From the NCBI GenBank assembly GCA_030749225.1, contig JASMKO010000013.1, positions 25,406 through 89,405 on the forward strand: a stretch of DNA of 64,000 bases, in the 5' to 3' direction. Each line of letters begins with the position of its first letter. The first letter of the stretch is position 1. The notes below the pieces were generated by a model. The model searched no databases and was not told the DNA's origin. It saw only the letters and a program-made list of their open reading frames with translations. Shown here piece after piece: positions 27,643 to 36,431 of the stretch. This DNA is from Verrucomicrobiota bacterium. GTDB lineage: Bacteria; Verrucomicrobiota; Verrucomicrobiia; Limisphaerales; UBA1096. The translations under genes and the position numbers were made by a program.

Positions 27643-28389
27643 ATGACCGGCCTGATGAACGAGGCAATCAGCCAACTTTTGGTTTTACAAGATCGCGATT
27701 CGAAGGCCACCCGGCTTGAGACCGAGTTGGAGTCGATCGATCCCGAGCGGGAGAAAACCAAGCGGGAGAGCCTCCAGGCTCAACAGGTGCTGGAGCAGGC
27801 CAAGCAGGCCCAGATGCAACTGGAGGTGCGCCGAAAGGATCTGGAAAACGAGGTGGAGGCCAAGAAGGAACAGATCCGGAAATATTCCCAACAGCAACTC
27901 GAGACCAAGAAGAACGAGGAGTATCAGGCGCTGGCCCGGGAGATCGAGCACGTCGACCAGGCGATCTCGGAACTCGAGGACCGGGAACTGGAGTTGATGG
28001 AGGAGCAGGAGGCCTTCAAGGCGAAGCTCGCGGAGGCCAGCCAAGTGGCCGAGGCGGCCAAGGCGTCCGAGGCCCAGTTGCTCTCCGAACTCGACGAGCG
28101 CGAAAAGAACCTTGGTCAGGAACTCGAAGAACTGGACGAGGAACGCGAAACACTCGCTGAGGCGATCGACAAAAAAACGCTCTCGCACTACGAGCGGTTG
28201 CTCGACACGAAGGGGGGCAAGGTGGTCGTCGGCATCGACCACGGCAGTTGCGGTGGTTGCCACATGAAGCTACAGGCACAGGAGATCGTCAACGCAAAGA
28301 GTGGGCGGGAGAGGGTCGCCTGCACGAACTGTGGCCGGCTGCTATACTACACGCGCGAGATGATTCTGGCCAACGAGCTAGAGGATTGA
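27643..28389 (+). CDS. Coiled-coil protein with C-terminal C4 zinc ribbon
   Basis: A 248-aa protein. Residues ~1-170 are a long coiled coil of Glu/Lys/Gln-rich heptads. The C-terminal ~50 residues form a C4 zinc ribbon, 'HGSCGGCHMKLQAQEI' and 'ACTNCGRLLYY' (two CxxC pairs). This matches the widespread DUF164/zf-RING_7 family, whose chlamydial member CT398 has been linked to sigma-54 and to secretion-associated proteins. The exact role is unknown. Start at ATG 27643 because GGGGG lies five bases upstream; ATG 27625 is an alternative. It diverges from the adjacent tRNA gene. Confidence 0.88.
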   Translation: MTGLMNEAISQLLVLQDRDSKATRLETELESIDPEREKTKRESLQAQQVLEQAKQAQMQLEVRRKDLENEVEAKKEQIRKYSQQQLETKKNEEYQALAREIEHVDQAISELEDRELELMEEQEAFKAKLAEASQVAEAAKASEAQLLSELDEREKNLGQELEELDEERETLAEAIDKKTLSHYERLLDTKGGKVVVGIDHGSCGGCHMKLQAQEIVNAKSGRERVACTNCGRLLYYTREMILANELED

Positions 28390-28478
28390 TAGGCGGCTGG
28401 TAAGAATTTTGTAACCCCGTTGTCTTGGGAACGTTTAGTTGTGTAACCGGTTGCATGGCTGGGATGGGAAAAAGAATC

Positions 28479-28895
28479 ATGAAACTAAACAAGATAATTG
28501 GAATGACAGCTGCCCTACTGGTTGGGGCGGGAATGACCTCCGTCGTGATGGCGGACAATGACCGCGGGCATCGCGGGGGTAAACGGGGCGAACACGCAAA
28601 GCGCGGTCAGTCAGGCCCGCCGCAGCAAGTGATTGAGATGTGGAAGAAGCGCCGCGAAGCCGCCCAGCGGGGTGGACGCGGGCCACAGGCCCGTGGCGGA
28701 TTCAAGGGATTTGGGGGACCAAGAGGTCCGCAAGCACGCGGTGGCCAGAAAGGTGCGCGCGGTCCGAAGGGCCGCGAAGCCGCCCAGCGGGGTGGACGCG
28801 GGCCACAGGCCCATGGCGGATTCAAGGGATTTGGGGGACCAAGAGGTCCGCAAGCACGTGGTGGCCAGAAAGGTCCGCGCGGTCCGAAGGGGTAA
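28479..28895 (+). CDS. Small secreted Arg/Gly-rich protein with tandem 40-residue repeats
   Basis: A 138-aa protein starting MKLNKIIGMTAALLVGAGMT, with a signal peptide cut near 'VVMADNDRG'. After a basic His/Gly/Lys linker and the motif 'PPQQVIEMWKKR', the rest is two near-identical 40-residue units rich in RGG, GPRG, GPQ and GFKG, ending RGPKG. The composition is strongly basic and disordered, reminiscent of RNA-binding RGG or collagen-like low-complexity proteins. The function is unknown. Two consecutive terminators follow. Confidence 0.7.
   Translation: MKLNKIIGMTAALLVGAGMTSVVMADNDRGHRGGKRGEHAKRGQSGPPQQVIEMWKKRREAAQRGGRGPQARGGFKGFGGPRGPQARGGQKGARGPKGREAAQRGGRGPQAHGGFKGFGGPRGPQARGGQKGPRGPKG
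28651..28890 (+). repeat. Tandem duplication, 2 x 120 bp
   Basis: Copy 1 is 28651-28770 and copy 2 is 28771-28890. By eye they differ at only three positions, one of which changes Arg to His. The unit is an exact multiple of three, so the protein frame is kept. The near identity points to a recent duplication. Confidence 0.95.
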
Positions 28896-28905
28896 TGGTT
28901 TGCAG

Positions 28906-28940
28906 CTTGGCCAAGCGCCCCGAACGCTTCGCCAAGTTTT
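28906..28940 (+). terminator. Intrinsic terminator containing the dispersed palindrome
   Basis: A 12-bp arm CTTGGCCAAGCG (28906-28917) pairs at 11 of 12 positions with CGCTTCGCCAAG (28925-28936) across a 7-base loop, and is followed by TTTTGATTT. It starts 10 bases after the stop of the RG-rich protein gene. The left arm is an exact copy of the CTTGGCCAAG palindrome. Confidence 0.8.
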
Positions 28941-28952
28941 GATTTACCGGAG

Positions 28953-28984
28953 GGCAGGCATGCTTTAAAGCGTGCCTGCCTTTT
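28953..28984 (+). terminator. Second intrinsic terminator
   Basis: GGCAGGCATGC (28953-28963) pairs with GCGTGCCTGCC (28970-28980) over a TTTAAA loop with one G-T pair, followed by TTTT. It lies 16 bases after the first terminator and just before the next gene, whose start must therefore be at 29007 rather than further upstream. Confidence 0.85.
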
Positions 28985-29006
28985 GGTTGCCGAGAGGCAT
29001 TTTGCA

Positions 29007-31118
29007 GTGAAAATTTCAGAAATAATATCACCTCGCTTGGCTCCGCTTTGGCTGGCATTTGGCCTTTTGGCATTTGTCGCGCCGGGTTTGGCCAAGGCGG
29101 AGGAGGGGCCATGGCGCTGGTCCAACCCCCGGCCGCATGGCAACTCCATCCGTGCCATCGCCAACGGCGACGACTTCGCGATTGAGGTCGGCGACAACGG
29201 CTCGATTCACACCAGCCAAAACAGGGTGCAGTGGTTCCCGCGTGAGAGCGGTGTGGAGCAGACGCTGCGCGCGGTTGTGTTCTTTAAGGAGCAGGCGGTC
29301 GTGGCCGGCGGTGACGGTACGCTGCTGTACAGCAAGGGCGAGGAACAGTTTACGCCGGGCGAACTGGATACGCCGACAGATGAAGCCTTCCGCGCCCTGG
29401 CGGCCTCGGACAAGACGATCGTGGCCGGTGGCAGCAATGGCACGCTCTACACCAGCACTGATGGCCGGAAGTGGCACAAACGAACCTTCCGGTACAACAA
29501 CCACATTCATGCACTAAGTTGGACTGGAAAATATTTTGTTGCCGTGGGCGAGAGCGGTCTAGTGGTTACCAGCACCAACGGCAGTTCGTGGACCAAGCGC
29601 CAGAGCCGTTCGAACCGCGACCTCAATGCGCTGGCCTACGTCAACAAGCGCCTATGGACCGTGGGCAATGACGGCGTTGTGTTGCTCAGTTACAACGACG
29701 GTGTCTCGTGGCTTGCGGCCAGTTCTGGCACCGACAAAAATCTGAACGCCGTCACCGGCACGCCATCAGAGGTCATCATTGCTGGCGAGAATGTCGTGCG
29801 GAAGGGCATTCTTGATTTTTTCATGTACTGGGTCGACCTGCTCGAGGATGACGAGGGCACCAACCCCTCGCCGCCACCGGACTGGACCTATTACTGTGCC
29901 ATCGAGGTGGATGGTAAATACCTGCTCGGCGGCCGCACTGGCATGCTCGTGGACAGCGTGCGCGACGAGGAGGATGACGCCTACCTCTACTGGTTCAGCG
30001 CCGACGACTCGGTGCGTAACTGGCTTTGGGACATCAACCGGGTTGGCGACCTGATGGTCACCGTCGGCGACCATGCCACCGTGTTGACAAGCCGCGACGG
30101 TGTCGCGTGGAATCTTGAGGTCGTGCCCGAGGCGGCGACCCAGTCGATCCTGCTCGGCGTCGGCGGAACAACCAACCTGCTTGTTGCCGTTGGCAACCAC
30201 GGCCAACTGCTGACGAGCCACAATTCCTGGACCAATGTCGTGACAAAAAACGACCTTGGCCAAGCGGAGACAAACAAGGTCAACACCCTGGGCGTCGTCT
30301 GGGAGGCGGTTACACCGAAGCCGACCATCAACGATCTGCAGGGTGTCGCCGCGCTTGGCGGCACATGGGTCGTCACCGGAGGCAAGGGCACGGTGTTGAC
30401 AACTCAGGACGGCAAACAATGGGCCGCCCACCAGGCCCCGGCCACCGGCATCCTCACCAGCGTTGAGGCGTTCGGGGAACAGTTCGTGGCCACTGGCGAG
30501 GACGGCGTTATCGTCACTTCGCCCGACGGCGTCGACTGGGCCAAGCGCGACTCAGGCACGGTCCACTGGATTTACCGCGTGCGCGTGTTCGACGGCCAAT
30601 TGGTTGCCGTTGGCCAAGCGGGAACGATCCTCACCAGCGGCGACGGCGAGACTTGGGTCAAGCGCGACAGCGGCACCGGTCAATGGCTCAACGACGTCAC
30701 TCGAGTCGGTGGCACGTGGTATGTCGTCGGCGCGAACGGGACGGTGCTGACCAGCTCCGACCTCGTGTCGTGGGAGGCCAAGGGCACGGTCACTGGGCTG
30801 TCGCTTTACGGTGCCCTGGACAACGACGGCCAATTTCTGTCCGTGGGGCTCGAGGGGATAATTCTCCGAAAACAAATTGTGCCGCGCACCAATCCGATCC
30901 TGATACGCTGGGAGCGCAGCGTCACCGCCGATGGCGAGGTCACGAATCAATTCGTCTTTCGCGGCTTCCCTGGCCAGCGATTTTCGCTTGATCGCAGTCC
31001 GGACCTGAAGACATGGGAGTCCGGGCCGGAGTTGGAGTTGCTCGACGGCTCCGGTGTGCTCGAGTACTCCAACACCACCCGCGCTGGAGGCGAGTTTTAC
31101 CGCGCAAAACTGCGCTGA
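29007..31118 (+). CDS. Secreted beta-propeller protein (Ycf48/BNR-like repeats)
   Basis: About 703 aa from GTG 29007, preceded by GAGAGG at nine bases. The signal peptide is 'LAPLWLAFGLLAFVAPGLAKAEE'. The body holds at least ten strand-rich repeats of the type 'V(A)VG..G.(I/V)LTS.DG..W', for example 'FVAVGESGLVVTSTNGSSWTKR' (22 residues, read in two parts) and 'LVAVGQAGTILTSGDGETW', typical of BNR/Asp-box or photosystem II assembly-factor-like propellers. The C-terminus 'FSLDRSPDLKTWESG...FYRAKLR' is a phylum-typical beta domain. Binding or surface role inferred. It ends exactly where the convergent PPIase gene ends, with no gap. Confidence 0.8.
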   Translation: MKISEIISPRLAPLWLAFGLLAFVAPGLAKAEEGPWRWSNPRPHGNSIRAIANGDDFAIEVGDNGSIHTSQNRVQWFPRESGVEQTLRAVVFFKEQAVVAGGDGTLLYSKGEEQFTPGELDTPTDEAFRALAASDKTIVAGGSNGTLYTSTDGRKWHKRTFRYNNHIHALSWTGKYFVAVGESGLVVTSTNGSSWTKRQSRSNRDLNALAYVNKRLWTVGNDGVVLLSYNDGVSWLAASSGTDKNLNAVTGTPSEVIIAGENVVRKGILDFFMYWVDLLEDDEGTNPSPPPDWTYYCAIEVDGKYLLGGRTGMLVDSVRDEEDDAYLYWFSADDSVRNWLWDINRVGDLMVTVGDHATVLTSRDGVAWNLEVVPEAATQSILLGVGGTTNLLVAVGNHGQLLTSHNSWTNVVTKNDLGQAETNKVNTLGVVWEAVTPKPTINDLQGVAALGGTWVVTGGKGTVLTTQDGKQWAAHQAPATGILTSVEAFGEQFVATGEDGVIVTSPDGVDWAKRDSGTVHWIYRVRVFDGQLVAVGQAGTILTSGDGETWVKRDSGTGQWLNDVTRVGGTWYVVGANGTVLTSSDLVSWEAKGTVTGLSLYGALDNDGQFLSVGLEGIILRKQIVPRTNPILIRWERSVTADGEVTNQFVFRGFPGQRFSLDRSPDLKTWESGPELELLDGSGVLEYSNTTRAGGEFYRAKLR

Positions 31119-32459
31119 TCACCCGCCGGGTGTCACATCGGTCAGGAGTATTTCCATCAGCACCACTGAGTGCGCCGGGACGCGATTGGCGAACCAGCCA
31201 AGCTTGCCGTAAGCCAGCTCCGGCGGAATGTAAAGCATCGCGTGGCCTCCTTTTTTCATCCGCTTCAGGCCCTCAGCAACGCCCGGCAGCGATTTCGCCA
31301 GATCCTTCATCGAGAGTATGAGTGGAGCGGGTGCCGGATTCACTGAGTCGGCGAATATCCTGCCAAACTCGTTCGCCTCCGAGACCAGTTCCGCAATGAA
31401 ATGAAACGTGACTGTGTCGCTGTCTTTAACCAGCGCACCGCTTCCCGGCTTCAGTTCCTCGTAGATGAGTCCCGACTCGGTCGGCTCGATTTTTAGCAAT
31501 TCCTGGATTTCCTCCATCTGCCTCGCGGCGATGTCCTGCTGCATCTGGTCGATCGTTGTCTCGGTGGCCTCGAATGCCTCCGCCTTCTCCCCTACGCGCA
31601 GGATGCGAATGCTCTCGATGATGACGTCCGTTGTGGGTTTGCTCGGGCCGCTGACATCGACGCCGGCGATCTTATCGACGACATCGAGACCATGGATCAC
31701 GCTACCGAAAACGGAGTGGTTTCCGGCGCGGATGTCGGTGAAGTCCAGCCACGGTGTCGCGGCGTGTGTTATGAAAAACTGGCTGCCGTTCGTGTGCTCG
31801 CCGGAGTTGGCCATCGAGAGGACGCCCGGGCCATCGTGCTTGAGGTCGGGATGAAACTGGTCCGGCAACCAGTAGCCGGGGTTGCCGGTTCCGTTGCCCT
31901 GAGGGCAGCCGCCTTGGATCATGAAGTCTTTGATGACGCGGTGAAAAATTAGCCCGTCAAAGTACGGCTTGCCCTCGGGGTCGGCCGGGAATATCTGGGT
32001 GTCTTTGCTGTAAAACTTTGTGCCCTCTGCCAGCGCGATGAAGTTGGCGACAATGAGCGGCACCTTCTCGTACTCGAGCCGGGCTGTCATCTCACCGAGA
32101 CTAGTCGTGATCTTCGCATAAATGCCGTCTTCCATCACGTCGGATGGGGGTTCCACTTTCAACCGAATAAAAAAGGGCGATTCAGCGGCGGGCCGTTGGG
32201 TCTCCCAGTGAAGGGGCGTTTTCCCGGCGACCTCTTGGCCGAGTGCCTCCCACTGTTTGAGGTCGGGGGACCCTTGGATGAACAGTTTCGAGCCGGCCTC
32301 CGCGTCGCGGATCGTAAGCGCGACTGTTTGGCGTTTGGCATCGCCGTCGACCGGCGTGACATCGATCGACAAAATCGCGTCGGTACCTTGGCCAAGCGCT
32401 GCCGCGCTCAACAGGCAAAGCGCCAGCGCGGCGAGAGTTCGGTAAAAAACATTCAACAT
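31119..32459 (-). CDS. Cyclophilin-FKBP fusion peptidyl-prolyl isomerase, secreted
   Basis: A 446-aa protein starting MLNVFYRTLAALALCLLSAAALG (signal peptide). A short beta region resembling the phylum's 'SPDLKQWEALG' module precedes a cyclophilin domain ('ITTSLGEMTARLEYEKVPLIVANFIALAEG', 'FHRVIKDFMIQGGCPQGNGTGNPGYWLPDQF', 'GPGVLSMANSGEHTNGSQFFITHAATPWLDF', 'NHSVFGSVIHGLDVVDKIAGV'). A helical linker and an FKBP domain follow ('GSGALVKDSDTVTFHFIAEL', 'SLPGVAEGLKRMKKGGHAMLYIPPELAYGKLG'). Both domains catalyse proline isomerisation and would help fold exported proteins in the periplasm. Dual-domain immunophilins of this order are uncommon. The start is chosen for the signal peptide. Confidence 0.88.
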   Translation of the reverse strand: MLNVFYRTLAALALCLLSAAALGQGTDAILSIDVTPVDGDAKRQTVALTIRDAEAGSKLFIQGSPDLKQWEALGQEVAGKTPLHWETQRPAAESPFFIRLKVEPPSDVMEDGIYAKITTSLGEMTARLEYEKVPLIVANFIALAEGTKFYSKDTQIFPADPEGKPYFDGLIFHRVIKDFMIQGGCPQGNGTGNPGYWLPDQFHPDLKHDGPGVLSMANSGEHTNGSQFFITHAATPWLDFTDIRAGNHSVFGSVIHGLDVVDKIAGVDVSGPSKPTTDVIIESIRILRVGEKAEAFEATETTIDQMQQDIAARQMEEIQELLKIEPTESGLIYEELKPGSGALVKDSDTVTFHFIAELVSEANEFGRIFADSVNPAPAPLILSMKDLAKSLPGVAEGLKRMKKGGHAMLYIPPELAYGKLGWFANRVPAHSVVLMEILLTDVTPGG

Positions 32460-32522
32460 GACTCTTGGTCGGGGAGTGTTGCTGTTGTGCTGCTGCGCGG
32501 CCATCTTTTTCGGTCTCCCTAT

Positions 32523-32532
32523 CTTGGCCAAG
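32523..32532. repeat. Non-coding copy of the CTTGGCCAAG palindrome
   Basis: An exact copy in the gap upstream of the PPIase gene and its divergent neighbour at 32634. Confidence 0.7.
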
Positions 32533-32633
32533 TTAGCCGTCTGCCCAATTATGGTTGCTGTTTTGCGATTGGCCAGTAGCATCGCCGGAGTTGCCCGACG
32601 AAACCCGACCAGATTGTCGTGCGGCTTGTTCTC

Positions 32634-35600
32634 ATGATGAAATATTATTTCGCAACGCTCTCCTTGGCCACTCTTAGCTTGGCCGTCGCGGTGGCGGCCC
32701 CGCTTGAAGCCAGGTTAGATGCCGGCTCCGGCACGATCACCATCCACCGCGAAGGCTTGGCCAAGCCGGTGGTCACCCAGAACGCCGCGCCTGATCATCG
32801 GCCGTACCTGCACCCGATTATCGGGCCTGACGGAAAGGGTGTATTTACCCAGTACAGCCCCGGGCATCACAAGCATCAGACTGGCATCTACTGGGGTTTC
32901 ACCCGCGTGAACGGGCGCGACTATTTCCACCACCCCGCCAGCGATTACTGGAAGCGCAAGGGAGTGAAGGTGCTTGAGGCCAAGGGCGACTCGGTGAAGT
33001 GGGAGACGGTCTACGAACTGCTCGATGCCGACGGCAACGCGGTGCTGACCGAGACGCAGCGATGGACAATGCGTTCCGATACCGGCCGTCACATCCTCGA
33101 TCTAGAATGGCGCGGTCAGGCGCGAACCGATGTCACGATAGGCAAGTACGATTACGGCGGGCTGTTTCTCCGCATGCCTTGGGAGAAGGGCATCGAGGGC
33201 GAGGCAGTCAACGCTGCTCGCGATTCCAACCGCCGCGCCGAGGGCAAGCGTGCCATGTGGCTCGATGTCGGCATGGAGATCGAGGGTCGCGACGACAGGG
33301 GACACATCGCGATTTTTGATCATCACAAAAACACGGGCTATCCGCAGCCATGGCGGGTCGACGGTCAGCTCGGTGTCGGCCCGGTGCGCGCGCGGCTTGG
33401 CGACTGGAAGATTGCCCAAGGCAAGACCGAGACCATCCGCCACCAGATTCAGGTTTACGGTGGCAAGCTCGATGACAAGGAGTTGACCAACCGCTGGAAA
33501 GCCTACACTGGCCAAAGAGGTACGTACGCGCTTTGGCAACTGGCCAAGCGCGCCGGTCGAGAGGCCAAATTTCTCTCCCCACAAGAGGCGGTCGATAACT
33601 CGACCATCGAGGATGGCTTCACCGTGAACTCATGGGCCAACGAGCCGATGATCACCCAGCCGATGGCGTTTTGCTGGGATGACAAGGGCCGCATGTGGGT
33701 GGCCGAAAACCGCGACTATGAAACCCGCGGCCGGGGCTTCTCTGCCTTTGGCGACAGTCGCATACTGATTCTGGAGGACACCGACCGCGACGGTGTGGCT
33801 GACAAGCGATCGGTTTTTCTCGAAGGTATTCCGTTTCCGTCCGCTGTGGCGGTGGGGTTGGATGGACTGTGGCTCGGTGCTCCACCAAACCTACTATTCG
33901 TCCCGGATCGCAACAAGGACGACAAGGCCGATGTTGACGACATCGAGGTGCGCCTGACCGGCTGGGGCATCCGCGACCGGCACGAGGTGCTCAACAGCCT
34001 GCACTGGGGGCCGGACGGCTGGATTTACGGTTGTCAGGGCGTGTTCACCCCGTCGGTGGTCGGCAAGCCAAAGGGGGCTGGAAAGATTTTCAGGCATGGC
34101 GAGCCATACCCGAAATCGGTCGAGTTTGAGGGTGAAGGCCAGCCGATCAACGGCGGTGTATGGCGTTATCATCCGACCAAGGATGTCTTTGAGATTGTCG
34201 CGCACGGCTTCAGCAACCCGTGGGGCATCGACTACGACGCCAAGGGGCAGTTGTTCATTAGCGCCTGCGTGATCCCCCACTTGTGGCATGTCATCCCCGG
34301 CGGTGCGTATCATCGCCAGGCCGGTCGTCATTTCAACCCGTACGTCTACAGTGACATCCGCACGATCGCGAACCACCGTCACCGCTCGGCACACGGCGGT
34401 GCGCGCGTCTATCTGTCTGACGCCTATCCGGACGAGTATCAGGGGAAGATTTTCATGGCCAACATCCACGAGCATGCGGTGTTGACCGATGAACTGGTTC
34501 CTACCGGCTCAGGTTATTTGGGCATACATCACAAGGATTTTATGCATGCCAATAACGAGCAATGGATTGGCTTCAGCATGGAGATCGGCCCGGCTGGCAA
34601 CGTGTTCGTCCTCGACTGGCACGACGGCGACATCTGCGGCAACGCCGTGCTGCAGAAACACACCGGCCGCATCTTCCGGCTCGCGCCCAAGAAGAGCCTG
34701 GCCAAGGACTGGGAAGGCCGCTACGACGACGTTGAAAAACTTAGCGACGCAAGGCTTGTCGAGTACCAGACTAACGCCAGCTCATGGCACGCCCGCCGCG
34801 CGCGCGTCGTCCTGCAGGGCCGCGCCATCAACGGCAAACTCGCCAAGGGCACGCACCGTACGCTCAAGCAGATGTTCCGCAAAAACAAAAACGCCGACCA
34901 CCGCCTTCGCGCGCTCTGGGCGCTTCACGTTATCGGCGGGCTGAGCGAGTCGGACAACATCAAGAATCTCAACGACAAGGACGAACACATCCGTGCGTGG
35001 ACGATTCAATTCCTCTGCGAAGACAAGACCCCGTCCAGCCGTGCGCTGAAAAAATTCGCGACCATGGCCGGCAAGGATGCCTCACCTGTGGTGCGCCTCT
35101 ATCTCGCCTCCGCGATGCAGCGCATATCGCTCGACAAACGCTGGGAAATTGCCGCCGGCCTGGTTACCCACTCGGAGGATGCTGATGACCACAATCTGCC
35201 GAAGCTGATCTGGTACGGCATCGAGCCGCTCGTGCCGGAAAACCAGGCGCGCGCCATGAAGCTGGCCCAAGCCAGCCAACTGCCGTTAGTGACCGAGTAC
35301 ATCGCCCGCCGCGCCGTGGATGCCCGCCAGCTTGAGGCACTCTCTCAGGCACTTGGCCAAGCGGAAGGCAGCGAGACCGTCACCAACATGCTGCGTGGGT
35401 TCGGCGCCGGGCTTAAGGGACTGCGCGACGTTGAGGCACCGGCCAGCTGGGGAGCCACCTATGCCAAGCTGCAGAATCACCCGCTGGCCACGTCGATCGC
35501 ACAGATTCTCGGCGATGCCGGGGCCGTGACTGCCATGCTGGCAACACTCGACAACGCCAAGGCCAAGCCGGTTGACCGCCAGACGGCACTTCGCGGCCTC

Positions 35601-36419
35601 GCCTCGCAGGAGCACGACGCCCTCAAGGGACGCTTGGTTGGCCTGCTCGACGACAAGGCGCTCCGGGTTGATTCCATCCGCGCCATGGCCTCGTACGACG
35701 AGAAGGTGTTTTCCCGGGAACTGCTCAAGCGCTACGCCAAGCTGAGTGCCGATGACAAAACCGCCGTCGTACAGACGCTCGCTTCGCGGCCGTCCTACGC
35801 GCATCGCCTGACTAACGCCATCAAGTCCGGCAGTGTGCCGCGGCGTGACATCCCGGCCTACATCGTCCGGCAGATGCGCCGCGTCGCCGGGCCGAACTTC
35901 GTCGATGTCTGGGGCAAGATCGATTCACTCTCAGCGGACAAGGAGGCGGCATTTGCGAAGTACCGCACGCTACTCACCGGCGATGCAATCACCAAGGGCA
36001 ACGCCGTTAAGGGACGTGCCATCTACGAACGCACCTGCTCCGCCTGCCACAAGCTCTACGGGGCCGGCGGCGAGATCGGCCCGGACATCACAGGCTCCAA
36101 CCGCGCCAATCTCGACTACATCCTCGAGAATATCCTCAACCCAAGCGGCGACATCCCGGAAGGGTATCAAATGTTGTTGGTCACCACCCGTGGTGGGCAG
36201 ACCTATGCCGGGACACTGGCCAGCGAGAACGACCGGCAGCTCGTTTTGCGTGTCGTCGGTTTGCCGCCGGTGACCGTGGCCAAGTCGGAGATCCAGTCGC
36301 GCGAAACCATCCCCACCTCCATGATGCCGGAGGGGTTGCTGGCTTCCCTACGGGACAGGGAAGTGATAGACTTGATCAGCTATCTGCGAACCACAAAGCA
36401 GGTGGCCAAGCCTGAGTAA
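32634..36419 (+). CDS. DUF6807 / PVC-type propeller / HEAT / cytochrome c fusion protein
   Basis: A 1261-aa secreted protein with signal MMKYYFATLSLATLSLAVAVA. Residues ~25-290 resemble DUF6807 ('RPYLHPIIGPDGKGVFTQYSPG', 'HHKHQTGIYWGF', 'RKGVKVLEAKGDSVKWETVYELLD'). Residues ~320-690 are the PVC-type membrane-bound dehydrogenase propeller ('MAFCWDDKGRMWVAENRDYETRG', 'HGFSNPWGIDYDAKGQLFIS', 'IHEHAVLTDELVPTGSGYLG'). Residues ~690-1090 are helical HEAT-like repeats. The end is a cytochrome c domain with 'TCSACHKLYGAGGEIGPDITGSN'. DUF6807 and the propeller-cytochrome are usually separate proteins, so the fusion is of interest. It is probably a periplasmic sugar or polyol-linked dehydrogenase; the substrate is unknown. 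Confidence 0.88.
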   Translation: MMKYYFATLSLATLSLAVAVAAPLEARLDAGSGTITIHREGLAKPVVTQNAAPDHRPYLHPIIGPDGKGVFTQYSPGHHKHQTGIYWGFTRVNGRDYFHHPASDYWKRKGVKVLEAKGDSVKWETVYELLDADGNAVLTETQRWTMRSDTGRHILDLEWRGQARTDVTIGKYDYGGLFLRMPWEKGIEGEAVNAARDSNRRAEGKRAMWLDVGMEIEGRDDRGHIAIFDHHKNTGYPQPWRVDGQLGVGPVRARLGDWKIAQGKTETIRHQIQVYGGKLDDKELTNRWKAYTGQRGTYALWQLAKRAGREAKFLSPQEAVDNSTIEDGFTVNSWANEPMITQPMAFCWDDKGRMWVAENRDYETRGRGFSAFGDSRILILEDTDRDGVADKRSVFLEGIPFPSAVAVGLDGLWLGAPPNLLFVPDRNKDDKADVDDIEVRLTGWGIRDRHEVLNSLHWGPDGWIYGCQGVFTPSVVGKPKGAGKIFRHGEPYPKSVEFEGEGQPINGGVWRYHPTKDVFEIVAHGFSNPWGIDYDAKGQLFISACVIPHLWHVIPGGAYHRQAGRHFNPYVYSDIRTIANHRHRSAHGGARVYLSDAYPDEYQGKIFMANIHEHAVLTDELVPTGSGYLGIHHKDFMHANNEQWIGFSMEIGPAGNVFVLDWHDGDICGNAVLQKHTGRIFRLAPKKSLAKDWEGRYDDVEKLSDARLVEYQTNASSWHARRARVVLQGRAINGKLAKGTHRTLKQMFRKNKNADHRLRALWALHVIGGLSESDNIKNLNDKDEHIRAWTIQFLCEDKTPSSRALKKFATMAGKDASPVVRLYLASAMQRISLDKRWEIAAGLVTHSEDADDHNLPKLIWYGIEPLVPENQARAMKLAQASQLPLVTEYIARRAVDARQLEALSQALGQAEGSETVTNMLRGFGAGLKGLRDVEAPASWGATYAKLQNHPLATSIAQILGDAGAVTAMLATLDNAKAKPVDRQTALRGLASQEHDALKGRLVGLLDDKALRVDSIRAMASYDEKVFSRELLKRYAKLSADDKTAVVQTLASRPSYAHRLTNAIKSGSVPRRDIPAYIVRQMRRVAGPNFVDVWGKIDSLSADKEAAFAKYRTLLTGDAITKGNAVKGRAIYERTCSACHKLYGAGGEIGPDITGSNRANLDYILENILNPSGDIPEGYQMLLVTTRGGQTYAGTLASENDRQLVLRVVGLPPVTVAKSEIQSRETIPTSMMPEGLLASLRDREVIDLISYLRTTKQVAKPE

Positions 36420-36431
36420 AACGACCAAATC

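Noticed and set aside
28651..28890. CRISPR-like repetition
   Set aside because: Only two long in-frame units with no spacers and no cas genes; it is a coding tandem duplication.
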